The notes: generated by a model not told the origin, from the sequence alone. Counted from the first letter of the stretch, positions 1-6,330 are shown. The stretch is 8,523 bases of DNA from Actinomycetota bacterium (GCA_016178435.1 JACOTK010000088.1:1-8523); one strand, 5' to 3'. Translations and numbers: made by a program.

Positions 1-110
1 CAGTTCAACGTGGCGAGCTCAAGGTCGTCGACGCCGCGGAAGGGGCCTTCGTGGCGCACGCATTCGGTCTTGTAGAGCCCGATCACCGATTCGGCCATGG
101 CATTGTCGTA
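1..110 (-). pseudogene. IS3-family transposase OrfB, C-terminal catalytic fragment
   Basis: Reading the minus strand from 110 down to 1 gives an open frame beginning YDNAMAESVIGLYKTE and continuing through RGVDDLELATLN to the window edge. This is the classic end of the rve/DDE integrase core of IS3-family OrfB. The Glu of the AES or KTE stretch supplies the third acidic catalytic residue, followed by the conserved 'W/F-R-G-x-D-D-L-E-L-A-T' segment. The part N-terminal to YDNA, where DA or GD residues normally precede it, is absent. The match stops abruptly at 110/111, where the sequence becomes a nested inverted repeat. The remaining C-terminus would lie outside the window. I read it as a dead remnant of an IS that was interrupted by the neighbouring recombinase-type element. 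Without the left-hand sequence I cannot tell how much of the gene survives. Confidence 0.85.
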
Positions 111-140
111 CGATTATCCGGCTAATCGGGCCGCGGATAA
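111..140. repeat. Nested inverted repeats, probable terminus of the tnpC/recombinase element
   Basis: Two overlapping inverted repeats are visible. CGATTA (111-116) pairs with TAATCG (123-128), and TTATCCG (114-120) pairs with CGGATAA (134-140). The structure sits exactly where the IS3 transposase frame is broken and about 20 bases beyond the stop of the DUF6262-like gene. Such a place and shape are expected for the recombination end of an element moved by a tyrosine recombinase. The role as an element end is inference; the repeats themselves are read directly. Confidence 0.55.
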
Positions 141-161
141 GTGCCTGGTGGGCGTGATCGG

Positions 162-479
162 TCAGTTGGTTTTTCGGTGCTGCTTTTGTCGACGTTCGAG
201 GTGGCGGAGTCGTTCTTCTTGGGCGCGAACTCGGTCGGCGATAGCTTCGAGTGCGACGCGGAGGTGCCCGATCTCGGCGGTGAGTCCGCTGATCGTGCGA
301 GGAGTTTGGGTGTGGGCGCGGTGTTCTTCGATGACGGCGCGGATGTCGGTGTTGCGGTAGAGGGTGGTGCGGCTGATCCCGGTTTGTTCGGCGACCGCGG
401 TGAAAGTGACGGGTTCGCCGGTGGACTCGAGCAGGGCGCATGCGTTCTCGACGGTGGCGAGGTGGTCGGTGGCGGTCAT
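162..479 (-). CDS. DUF6262 / TnpC-like accessory protein of a tyrosine-recombinase element
   Basis: A 105-residue minus-strand protein starts at ATG 479-477 and shares ATGA with the stop of the upstream recombinase frame, which sets the start. A longer upstream frame exists, but it overlaps the recombinase and is Arg/Pro-rich noise. Residues about 22-46 (PVTFTAVAEQTGISRTTLYR) form a TetR/MerR-like helix-turn-helix of the kind seen in DUF6262 and Tn554 TnpC-like proteins. Residues about 65-100 (SGLTAEIGHLRVALEAIADR onwards) are heptad-rich and likely a coiled coil with a basic tail. In Tn554-type elements such a small protein follows the tyrosine recombinases and modulates transposition frequency or orientation. 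Here it is probably intact while its partner recombinase is broken, so the element is unlikely to be autonomous. Family assignment is from motif memory; the precise function is inference. Confidence 0.75.
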   Translation of the reverse strand: MTATDHLATVENACALLESTGEPVTFTAVAEQTGISRTTLYRNTDIRAVIEEHRAHTQTPRTISGLTAEIGHLRVALEAIADRVRAQEERLRHLERRQKQHRKTN

Positions 480-997
480 GCGGTGGCTTGGGCGATGAGG
501 GCATCGAGACGGACGAGGAGACGTTGGTGCCGTTCGACTTCCTCGATCCAGCCTCGGGCTTGGGCGTCGGCGACAAGAGCTTCGGTATCGACTCGTTGGG
601 CGCCGAGCACGGACACGCTTGCGGCATCGGAGCGGAAGCTGGGGCAGTGTTCGCAGATGTTCGCGTAGGGGCACGCGCCTTGGGCTGGTGCACGTAGGCA
701 GTGTCCGCTGGCGAGTCGGGACTTGATCGCCGGCGCGTCACGCCAGTCCTCCGCGTCGCAACCCGAGCCGTGGCCCTCGGCGCGGACGGGGATGAGGGGA
801 GCGGCCGGTCGGCATCGGGCCGATACGACTCTTGGCGAGGTCGAGCGCTCGTTCATATTCAGCGCGCACGGTGCTGTCGAAGAGGTGGGCGTAGCGCAGA
901 CTCATCTCGGCGGACACGTGGCCCAGCAATGCCATGAGCGCTTGCATGTCAGCCGTCACGGATATCCCTCGTTGAGGCGAAAGTCCGTCACGTAATT
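476..997 (-). pseudogene. Tyrosine recombinase (Tn554-type), C-terminal remnant with frameshift
   Basis: The minus strand first encodes MQALMALLGHVSAEMSLRYA, the box II region of tyrosine recombinases. It holds the LGH motif, whose His is catalytic, and a Tyr (SLRY) in the nucleophile region. A helix ERALDLAKSRIGPMPTG follows, and then the frame leads into noise. The expected continuation (AAPLIPVRAEG, EDWRDAPAIKSRLASG) is found in another frame. It carries a cysteine cluster, CLRAPAQGACPYANICEHCP, typical of the C-terminal tail of these element-encoded recombinases. Switching frames needs one base to be skipped near 803, so the gene carries an apparent +1 insertion. The N-terminal domain and the box I Arg are missing, because the match is cut at the left inverted repeat of the IS at 998. 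The last codons overlap the ATG of the DUF6262-like gene. This is a dead remnant unless the shift is a sequencing error. Confidence 0.8.
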
Positions 998-1017
998 CCC
1001 TAACCTCGATCCTCGGG
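998..1017 (+). repeat. Left terminal inverted repeat of the IS
   Basis: CCCTAACCTCGATCCTCGGG pairs with the reverse complement of 2951-2970 at 18 of 20 positions. The mismatches lie at the third and sixth positions from the tip. It abruptly ends the tyrosine recombinase remnant. Confidence 0.88.
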
Positions 1018-1166
1018 ACCCGCGTGTGTAGGCCTGTTGCCTGAGGTTGATCCGCCGGATCCCTTACGGCTGTTGGGTTTGGTGTGATTGCTGCGGTGTG
1101 TCTGTAGGCGATCTTCTTGAACGGGATGAGTTCTACGCCGGCCGCCACTTACCTCGTCTGCGACTC

Positions 1167-1172
1167 TATAAT
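1167..1172 (+). promoter_or_regulatory. Candidate -10 element for the transposase gene
   Basis: A perfect TATAAT lies in an AT-rich island (about 1164-1181) within otherwise GC-rich DNA, 33 bases before the transposase ATG. No convincing -35 hexamer is seen at the normal distance, so the promoter is probable rather than certain. Confidence 0.45.
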
Positions 1173-1205
1173 AATGATATGTCGTTCAGAAAGATCACCT
1201 GAGAT

Positions 1206-2921
1206 ATGCGTGCCGGGGCCGAGTACTTCACGGAGCCGGGGGAACCGGCACAACGCCGCTATGAGGCGCTGCGCTGCTACTTCGTGGAAGAGGCCGGCGC
1301 CGAGGAGGTAGGCGCCCGTTTCGGGTACTCGGCGGCGACGGTGCACCAGCTCGCCGCTGAGCTGCGGGCCGGACGGACGAGGTTCTTCCGTTCCTCCAAG
1401 CCCGGCCCCAAAGGGCCACGCAAAACCCACACCGTCCGCGACCGGGTGCTCGTGCTACGGGCCCAGGACCGCTCGGTGACCGAGATCGCCGGCATCCTCA
1501 CCGCCGAGGCCAGCCCGGTGTCGGCCCAGACGGTGTGGGCGATCTTGAAGTCCGAGGGCTTGGAACGCCTGGAGCGCCGCGGCCCCGGCGGCCCGGCGCC
1601 GCGCCTTGCGCCGGTGCGGGCCAAAGCCATCAGCGACTGGCCGACCGGGGCCCGCTACGACTGCGACCACGCCGGGCTGTATCTGTTGTTGCCGGCCATG
1701 GTCGAGCTCGGCCTCGATGAGCTGGTGGGCGCGGCCCGCTACCCGGGCACGAAGGTGCTCACCTCGTTCCACTCGCTTGCCTCGCTGCTGATGCTCAAGT
1801 GCAGCCGGCGGGGCCGGGCCGCCAACGCCTTCCCGTTGGGGGCCGACCCCGGGCTCGGTCTGGCGCTGGGTCTCGTCGCCCTCCCCAAGGCCACCCACCT
1901 GACCAGCTACTCCTACCGGGTGGCGCGCGCCTCCAACGTCGCGCTGCTCGAAGGCCTCGCTCGGCGCTGTCGCCAGGTCGGCCTCTACAACGGCGAGGGC
2001 GGGTTCAATCTGGACTTCCACACCATCCGCCACCACGGGGAGGAGGTCCCCCTCGAGGAGCACTACGTCGTCTCACGCTCCCAGCGCACCCGTTCGGTGC
2101 TCACCTTCTTCGCCCAGGACCACGCCTCCACCGAGATGGTCTACGCCAACGCGGACATCACCAAGGCCGAACAGGCCCGGGAGGTGATCGCCTTCGCCGA
2201 GTACTGGAAACGCGTCGCCGGCTCCGATCCCGGGCTGCTGGTCTTCGACTCCAAACTGACCACCTACCCCATGCTCGGCGAGCTGTGCGCCCGCAGCATC
2301 ACCTTCCTCGCCCTGCGCCAACGCGGCCCCAAAGTCCTCGAAACCCTCGCAGCGCTGCCGGCCTCGGCTTGGACCACCTACAACGTCAAACGCGCCGGAC
2401 GCTACCGCCGCCCCCAGATCCACGAACAGATCGTCCACCTCAAAGGCATCGACCACCCCCTACGCCAGATCGCCATCCGCAACATCGGCCACGACCAGCC
2501 CACCCTGCTCATCACAAACGACCTGGTCACCGCAGCCAAGGACCTGTTCTGTCGCTACGCCGAACGGATGATCATCGAGAACGAGCTCGACGCCGACATC
2601 TCCGGCTTCCACCTCAACGCCCTCTCGTCCGGGCTGGCCCTCAATGTCGACGTCGACACCACCCTGACGGTGCTCGCCGGCAACTGCTACCGGCTGCTCG
2701 CACGCAAACTGCCCCGCTACGAGCTCGCCACCCCCGACCGCCTGTGGCGCCACTTCCTCGACAACACCGGCACGATCACCGTCAACCACGACCACGTCCG
2801 CGTCGACCTGGCTCTGCGCACCTACGCGCCCGTGCTCATCGACGCCGGCTTCCCCGAGCTCGACATCCCCATCCCCTGGTGGGGCGGCAGAAGCCTCCGC
2901 TTCGGCTTCCCACCCCGCTGA
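1206..2921 (+). CDS. DDE transposase, IS4-like catalytic domain
   Basis: This 571-residue protein catalyses cut-and-paste movement of the surrounding IS. The N-terminus (about 16-60) carries a helix-turn-helix (GAEEVGARFGYSAATVHQLA). A second HTH-like segment follows at about 88-119 (SVTEIAGILTAE, SAQTVWAILKSEGL), as in transposases with a bipartite DNA-binding region. The catalytic core then shows D270 in GGFNLDFHTIRHHG and D348 in LLVFDSKLTTYPML. It ends with the Y-(2)-R-(3)-E signature of IS4-like enzymes in RYAERMIIENELD (Y451, R454, E458). All three acidic residues are present and the frame has no interruption, so the enzyme may be active. An in-frame ATG further upstream at 1179 reaches a stop after seven codons, so 1206 is the first usable ATG; the ribosome site before it is weak. 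The subfamily is not assigned; an IS1634/ISNCY-like placement is possible. Confidence 0.9.
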   Translation: MRAGAEYFTEPGEPAQRRYEALRCYFVEEAGAEEVGARFGYSAATVHQLAAELRAGRTRFFRSSKPGPKGPRKTHTVRDRVLVLRAQDRSVTEIAGILTAEASPVSAQTVWAILKSEGLERLERRGPGGPAPRLAPVRAKAISDWPTGARYDCDHAGLYLLLPAMVELGLDELVGAARYPGTKVLTSFHSLASLLMLKCSRRGRAANAFPLGADPGLGLALGLVALPKATHLTSYSYRVARASNVALLEGLARRCRQVGLYNGEGGFNLDFHTIRHHGEEVPLEEHYVVSRSQRTRSVLTFFAQDHASTEMVYANADITKAEQAREVIAFAEYWKRVAGSDPGLLVFDSKLTTYPMLGELCARSITFLALRQRGPKVLETLAALPASAWTTYNVKRAGRYRRPQIHEQIVHLKGIDHPLRQIAIRNIGHDQPTLLITNDLVTAAKDLFCRYAERMIIENELDADISGFHLNALSSGLALNVDVDTTLTVLAGNCYRLLARKLPRYELATPDRLWRHFLDNTGTITVNHDHVRVDLALRTYAPVLIDAGFPELDIPIPWWGGRSLRFGFPPR

Positions 2922-2950
2922 ACCTCAAGCGGATTACTGGAACTTCAAGG

Positions 2951-2970
2951 CCCGAGGATCGAGGCTAAGG
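2951..2970 (-). repeat. Right terminal inverted repeat of the IS, containing a neighbour's stop codon
   Basis: CCCGAGGATCGAGGCTAAGG is the partner of the left repeat. Read on the minus strand, its tip is CCTTAG. That sequence provides the last Pro codon and the TAG stop of the ligase gene that enters from the right. Confidence 0.88.
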
Positions 2971-4797
2971 CTGAGTGGCTTCTTTCTCAGCTTTTCGTTT
3001 CAGGTCCCTCAGGGCCTTCTGGATGTTCGGTTGCTCGGGCACGACATGGAGTGCCTGCTCGAGCCACTTGACGGCGCTGTAGGTGTCGCCCGCACCGTTG
3101 GCCAGCTCGGCCAGATGGATGGGTGCCTTGGTGGAGACCGGGTTGTATTTCAGGGCGGTCAGATAGGCGCCTCCTGCGCCGTCGTACTCCTTTCTCTCCA
3201 CGAGGAAATCGCCGAGCTGCAGCCAAAGGGCGGGGTCGGTCGGGTCTCGCCGAACGGCTTCCCGGAACCAGCGTTCGGCGGTCGCCTGCTTAGTGGCTCC
3301 TCCTTCGGCATGACCGCGGATGCTCTCGACGATCGCTCGCACGGTGGCAGGGTAGGACCATGCCGGGAGGGTGTTCATGGCCTCCTCGGCATCGGATCGG
3401 CTGAGGCCGTGGGAGGCCTTTTCGAAGTGGTACTCGCCGTTGATGAAGATCGCGCCTGCGGTGATGGCCGGCACGGCGAGCACGGCACTCGTGGCCCGTA
3501 CGAATCGAGGCGTCCGTCGCTCGGGTGCAGGATCCGAAGGCGGCAATGTGGCGTCGGTGGGTTCGCCGGAGACGCATGGCGTGAGGGCCATGCCCAGGGC
3601 AAGGAAGAGCATCGGGGTTGTCCCCGGAGACTGGGGCTCGACCAGGCCGGCGATGAACAGCCCCAATGCGAAGAGTCGCAAGGGCCCGGTCGAGCGATGC
3701 CAGGCCCACGACAGCCATGCCAGCAGGGCTGCAAGTCCGACCAGGCCTGTGGTTGTCGCGTATTCGACGATCAGATTGTGGGCGTCGGTGAAGTAGAGAT
3801 CGGCGCCAAAGGCGCGCGCGACACGGATCGTGCGATATCGAGACGTGGCTTCGCGGTAGGTTCCGGGACCGCTCCCCAGTATCGGGTGATCCGCCACCGC
3901 GTGGCGTGAGGCCCACCACATCGACACCCGAGGCGTCACGCCACCGCCCCCATCGGTAGCGGTCACCCGTTGACTGACGCTCTCTCCTCCGCCCCATTTC
4001 GAGAGTCCCGCGCCGGCGGTGAGGCCCATCACGATGGCGAGGACAACCATCAGGCCACGCCGTAGGCCAAGGCGCCGACGAGAGGGATCCGCCGCGTTCC
4101 GACCGGTTCCCCCGGCGAGCGCTGCGGCGCCGACGGCGACCACCATGGCAACGATTGCCGAGCGACTTCCCGACACCTCAACGGCAGCGGCCATGGCGTA
4201 GATGAGTCCGAGCCAGGGCAGCAGCCGGCGTCCCTGCCACGGCAGAGCCAGGACGATCCCGGCTGCGACCAGCGCTCCGAGATGGACGGGGTTTCCCTGT
4301 ATCCCCGGTGAGCGTCCGTCGAAGCGGGTGAGGTCGATGGCCGAGAGGTCGGTCACCATCTGAAGCAGGGCAATGGCGACGTTCACGGCGAGCCCGGCGA
4401 GGATCGTACGGGTCACCAGTCGTCGGTCACCGTCGTTGAGGCTCGCGCCGATCGCCCAGGCCGAGACGAGCGCTGCGACGAAGAGCAGCCCGTTGCCCCA
4501 GAGGTAGAGGCCGAAGACCGCGGTGGTGTGGTTGTCGGCAAACAGCGTGGACAGCCCTGCCACCGTCAAGAAGGCAAGGGCCGCACGTGCAGGTGCTCGT
4601 GCGGCCCTTCCTGCCGGAGCCGATGATCGTGCCAACCAGACGAGCCTGGGGAGTCCCAGGGGAATCAACAACAACAGCAGCGCCGCCTTCGGAGGCCAGA
4701 AGACCGAGTTGGTGTCCGGCAGGAAGGCAACGAGAACCAGGAATACGATCGAGGCTGTCACGATGCCGAATGCCGACCGCGGTTTGGTCCCCTTCAT
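2965..4797 (-). CDS. O-antigen ligase/polymerase-like membrane protein with C-terminal TPR region
   Basis: This 610-residue polytopic membrane protein has hydrophobic segments at about 10-27, 36-55, 72-86, 93-116, 130-147, 170-186, 193-207, 213-229, 248-264, 345-366, 374-387, 394-407 and 436-453. The large extracytoplasmic loop holds ADHPILGSGPGTYREA (302-317) and YFTDAHNLIVEYATTTGLVG (335-354), the hallmark of the Wzy_C/O-antigen ligase superfamily. Members transfer or polymerise lipid-linked glycans at the outer face of the membrane, and some are protein O-glycosyltransferases. Residues about 500-590 form TPR-like helical repeats (ERWFREAVRRDPTDPALWLQ, AYLTALKYNPV, KWLEQALHVVPEQP), common in this family as a C-terminal extension. 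The start is the first ATG after the 4798-4860 divergent gap, with no strong ribosome site. Its last codon and stop lie in the IS terminal repeat, so the native C-terminus may have been slightly altered. Substrate unknown. Confidence 0.85.
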   Translation of the reverse strand: MKGTKPRSAFGIVTASIVFLVLVAFLPDTNSVFWPPKAALLLLLIPLGLPRLVWLARSSAPAGRAARAPARAALAFLTVAGLSTLFADNHTTAVFGLYLWGNGLLFVAALVSAWAIGASLNDGDRRLVTRTILAGLAVNVAIALLQMVTDLSAIDLTRFDGRSPGIQGNPVHLGALVAAGIVLALPWQGRRLLPWLGLIYAMAAAVEVSGSRSAIVAMVVAVGAAALAGGTGRNAADPSRRRLGLRRGLMVVLAIVMGLTAGAGLSKWGGGESVSQRVTATDGGGGVTPRVSMWWASRHAVADHPILGSGPGTYREATSRYRTIRVARAFGADLYFTDAHNLIVEYATTTGLVGLAALLAWLSWAWHRSTGPLRLFALGLFIAGLVEPQSPGTTPMLFLALGMALTPCVSGEPTDATLPPSDPAPERRTPRFVRATSAVLAVPAITAGAIFINGEYHFEKASHGLSRSDAEEAMNTLPAWSYPATVRAIVESIRGHAEGGATKQATAERWFREAVRRDPTDPALWLQLGDFLVERKEYDGAGGAYLTALKYNPVSTKAPIHLAELANGAGDTYSAVKWLEQALHVVPEQPNIQKALRDLKRKAEKEATQP

Positions 4798-4860
4798 GTG
4801 GTTTCGACGTTAGACCTCGACCGTGGAGGTGGGGCGGATACCCATGGCTATCATGGTCCC
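4798..4860. promoter_or_regulatory. Divergent intergenic control region
   Basis: This 63-bp gap separates the minus-strand ligase start from the GTG chosen for the small plus-strand membrane protein. It should hold at least the ligase promoter or leader. I see no convincing -10/-35 pairs. A purine-rich GGAGGTGGGG (4825-4834) is too far from the GTG for a standard Shine-Dalgarno site. Confidence 0.3.
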
Positions 4861-5070
4861 GTGTTTCTCGGCGAGGATCTGCTTCCGTTGTTGGTCCTCG
4901 CACTTGGAGCGGCGATGGTTTTCGGAAATGCGGCGGCTCTGATCCGCCCACCCGAGGTCAAGCTCAAGGAGGGTGACCTCGCCGAGGCCCCGAGAACCCG
5001 AAGCCTGATCATGATCGGCATCGGGGCGCTCGCCGCCGTGTGGGCCTTGGCGACGCTTCTCACGATCTGA
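4861..5070 (+). CDS. Small two-helix membrane protein, function unknown
   Basis: From GTG 4861 this encodes 69 residues. An N-terminal hydrophobic segment (about 7-29, LLPLLVLALGAAMVFGNAAA) is followed by a charged loop with RPPEVKLKEGDLAEAPRTRS. A second hydrophobic segment then runs to the C-terminus (about 49-69, IMIGIGALAAVWALATLLTI). Both ends are therefore likely on the same side, with the basic/acidic loop on the other. An in-frame ATG at 4798 would give 90 residues, but the added part is hydrophilic and would abut the divergent ligase start, leaving no room for a promoter; I prefer 4861. The frame's codon use matches its neighbours. It is closed off by a terminator at 5090-5110, so it forms its own transcription unit, divergent from the glycan ligase. 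I do not recognise the family. Confidence 0.65.
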   Translation: MFLGEDLLPLLVLALGAAMVFGNAAALIRPPEVKLKEGDLAEAPRTRSLIMIGIGALAAVWALATLLTI

Positions 5071-5089
5071 GAGGTCGTCCGAGCAGGCT

Positions 5090-5110
5090 GAGAAGCATTC
5101 TTCTCTTTTT
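5090..5110 (+). terminator. Intrinsic terminator after the small membrane protein
   Basis: GAGAAG (5090-5095) and CTTCTC (5100-5105) form a perfect 6-bp stem with a CATT loop, followed at once by five T residues (5106-5110). It lies 20 bases after the stop at 5070 and isolates the following cluster from upstream transcription. The stem is modest in GC, so efficiency is uncertain. Confidence 0.7.
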
Positions 5111-5182
5111 CCTCAACTCACCGTGCGTGCGCGCCGATGTCTCTGAGTAATACCCGTAGAGCACGGATGCACATCAACGCAC

Positions 5183-5189
5183 AAAGGAG
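5183..5189 (+). promoter_or_regulatory. Strong ribosome binding site fixing the first surface-protein start
   Basis: AAAGGAG lies 8 bases before ATG 5198. A GTG at 5189, in the same frame, overlaps this motif and would add three residues, so ATG 5198 is preferred. The leader 5111-5182 must hold the operon promoter, but I see no strong hexamers in it. Confidence 0.7.
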
Positions 5190-5197
5190 TGAGGATC

Positions 5198-5767
5198 ATG
5201 AGCATTTCCCGCAAAGGCCTTCTGACCGCAGGCGTCGTCCTGCTGGTGGGAACGCTGACCGGCCTGGGAACGTTCTCCGCGTTCACCGGCACCACCAGCA
5301 ACGACAACAACTACTTGAACGCCGGTACGGTGAGCCTGTCGGACAACGACTCGGGCAGCCCCATGTACGCCGTGAGCCCCTACAGCGGCGCAACCCAGTC
5401 CTACTGCATCAACGTGACCTTCACCGGCAACCTCACCTCGACCGGTCAGCTCTACCTGGGCGCCGACGTGACGCCGCTCGGCCAGTACACGAACCTGCTC
5501 GTGGAGCAGGGAACCGGGGTATCCGACGTGTTCCCCGGTTGTTCCGGCCTCACGGGCAGCACGCCGATCTTCAACAGCACGCTGCAGGACTTCCGTGATC
5601 TCCACACGAGCAACACCAACGGCCTGGCCACCAATCCGTTGGACGACTCCAAGTGGAACGCCGGTGACGTGGTCTCCTACCGGTTCACGGTCGACGTCCA
5701 GGACAACAGTGCGCAGGGCCTGACCACCGGCCTGCACCCCTGGACCTGGGAAGCAACCGGCGACTGA
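5198..5767 (+). CDS. SipW-cognate secreted surface protein, TasA/camelysin-like, two cysteines
   Basis: This 189-residue protein opens with a basic n-region (MSISRKG) and a hydrophobic core (8-24), then GTFSAFTGTTSNDNNYLNAG. That is the SipW-type signal peptide layout of Bacillus TasA, whose GTWAA|FND is cut before Phe. Predicted cleavage is after A28 (SA|FT). The mature part begins with the usual T..N.F.AGTV.LSDND segment of this family, followed by beta-strand-like stretches (SYCINVTFTGNL, GQLYLGADV, YRFTVDV) and a terminal WTWEATGD strand. C70 and C115 are in comparable positions in the paralogue two genes downstream, suggesting an extracellular disulfide. It is the first gene after the terminator and has the strongest ribosome site, consistent with a major subunit. 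Whether it polymerises into fibres is not shown by sequence; camelysin-type protease activity is unsupported, with no HExxH motif. Confidence 0.85.
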   Translation: MSISRKGLLTAGVVLLVGTLTGLGTFSAFTGTTSNDNNYLNAGTVSLSDNDSGSPMYAVSPYSGATQSYCINVTFTGNLTSTGQLYLGADVTPLGQYTNLLVEQGTGVSDVFPGCSGLTGSTPIFNSTLQDFRDLHTSNTNGLATNPLDDSKWNAGDVVSYRFTVDVQDNSAQGLTTGLHPWTWEATGD

Positions 5768-5796
5768 TGACGGTTGTCCGGCTGTAACGGGAACTC

Positions 5797-6330
5797 ATGA
5801 TCAAGGTGATACGGCGTCGGCGCCGCTGGACAAGACCTCTGGGTCTTGTCCTCGGCGCCGGCGCCGTATTGGTCGTGTTGGCCGGGCATCGGATCCCGGC
5901 GGGCTCCGATGAGCCCGGGGCCCAGGTGACGATGGTCGCCCGATCGCTGGGTGAGTTCACGGTGAAGCCGGTCCCTCCCTTTCTCGTCTCTCCCGTCCTG
6001 TACCCGGGGAGCCCTGCCACCTCGGGGAGCCTGAGTCTCTCGAACATCAGTCCCAAGCGCCACCTGGTGCGGATCAAGCCGGTCATCTCGAACCACGACC
6101 TTGATCGGGTCCTGCAGGTCGTGGTCCTCGACGGCGAGACCGTGCTCTTCGACGGCGCGCTGCAGGATCTGGAGACGAGGTCCCTGCCCTTCATGATGGA
6201 TGTGGGACAGCAAAAGGTGCTCAAGTTCACCGTCGCATTGCCGATAACAGTCGAAACGAGTGTCGTAGGGCGGTCCATTGACATCGAGATCAACCTCAAC
6301 ATCGAACAACCGGGACCACCGGCGACGTAG
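5797..6330 (+). CDS. Membrane-anchored beta-sandwich protein of the surface operon
   Basis: This 177-residue protein has a very basic N-terminus (MIKVIRRRRRWTRP) and one hydrophobic segment (about 15-30, LGLVLGAGAVLVVLAG), giving an N-in single-pass or signal-anchor topology. The exported part resembles the TasA/CalY jelly-roll by pattern. It has SGSLSLSNISPKRHLVRIKP, then a D-L-x-x-V-L-x-V-x-V-x-D-G-x-x-x-x-x-G-x-L-x-D-L segment at 101-125. It ends with VGQQKVLKFTVALP and a final IDIEINLNIEQ strand, parallel to the 'G.s.t.tftv.LP....n..qg....v.ft..a.Q' ending common in SipW-dependent proteins. It lacks the AAF-type cleavage motif, so it may stay in the membrane. It lies 29 bases after the first surface gene and 35 before the second, with a weak ribosome site, suggesting low dosage. 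A role as base, anchor or initiator is inference. Confidence 0.65.
   Translation: MIKVIRRRRRWTRPLGLVLGAGAVLVVLAGHRIPAGSDEPGAQVTMVARSLGEFTVKPVPPFLVSPVLYPGSPATSGSLSLSNISPKRHLVRIKPVISNHDLDRVLQVVVLDGETVLFDGALQDLETRSLPFMMDVGQQKVLKFTVALPITVETSVVGRSIDIEINLNIEQPGPPAT

Larger units (their letters stand above)
998..2970 (+). mobile_element. Insertion sequence with IS4-like DDE transposase, ~1.97 kb
   Basis: The element is delimited by 20-bp imperfect terminal inverted repeats (998-1017 and 2951-2970; 18 of 20 positions pair, including an unbroken run of 14). It holds one transposase gene, with about 190 bp of non-coding leader on the left and about 30 bp between the stop and the right repeat. The tips read CCCTAACC on the left and CCTTAGCC on the right when both are read inward. 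No direct repeat is seen between the bases ending at 997 (cgtaatt) and those starting at 2971 (ctgagtg). The left flank is a recombinase remnant and the right flank is the end of a ligase gene, so the flanks do not join into a single target gene. That argues for a deletion or rearrangement next to the IS. I cannot name the IS. Confidence 0.85.

Noticed and set aside
19..741. Long minus-strand open frame (240 codons) across the recombinase and tnpC region
   Set aside because: It is Arg/Pro/His-rich low-complexity translation typical of an out-of-frame reading of GC-rich coding DNA. The tnpC and recombinase motifs are in other frames.
1799..2968. 389-codon plus-strand frame inside the transposase gene
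   Set aside because: It is composed mostly of Arg, Pro, His and Gly and overlaps a gene with clear DDE motifs, so it is a shadow frame.
3031..3909. 292-codon plus-strand frame opposite the ligase gene
   Set aside because: It is antisense to a protein with clear membrane segments, ligase motifs and TPRs. It has no recognisable domain and no ribosome site.
5148..5153. TAATAC as a -10 box for the surface operon
   Set aside because: No acceptable -35 hexamer lies 16-18 bases upstream, so the call is too weak to list as a feature.
5136..5175. Possible leader RNA fold before the surface operon (GATGTCTCT with AGAG and ACATC)
   Set aside because: Pairing needs a 9-base bulge and is short. It matches no riboswitch consensus I know.
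5198..5767. Camelysin/M73 peptidase activity for the first surface protein
   Set aside because: Only the signal-peptide and beta-sandwich pattern is shared; no metal-binding or catalytic motif is visible.
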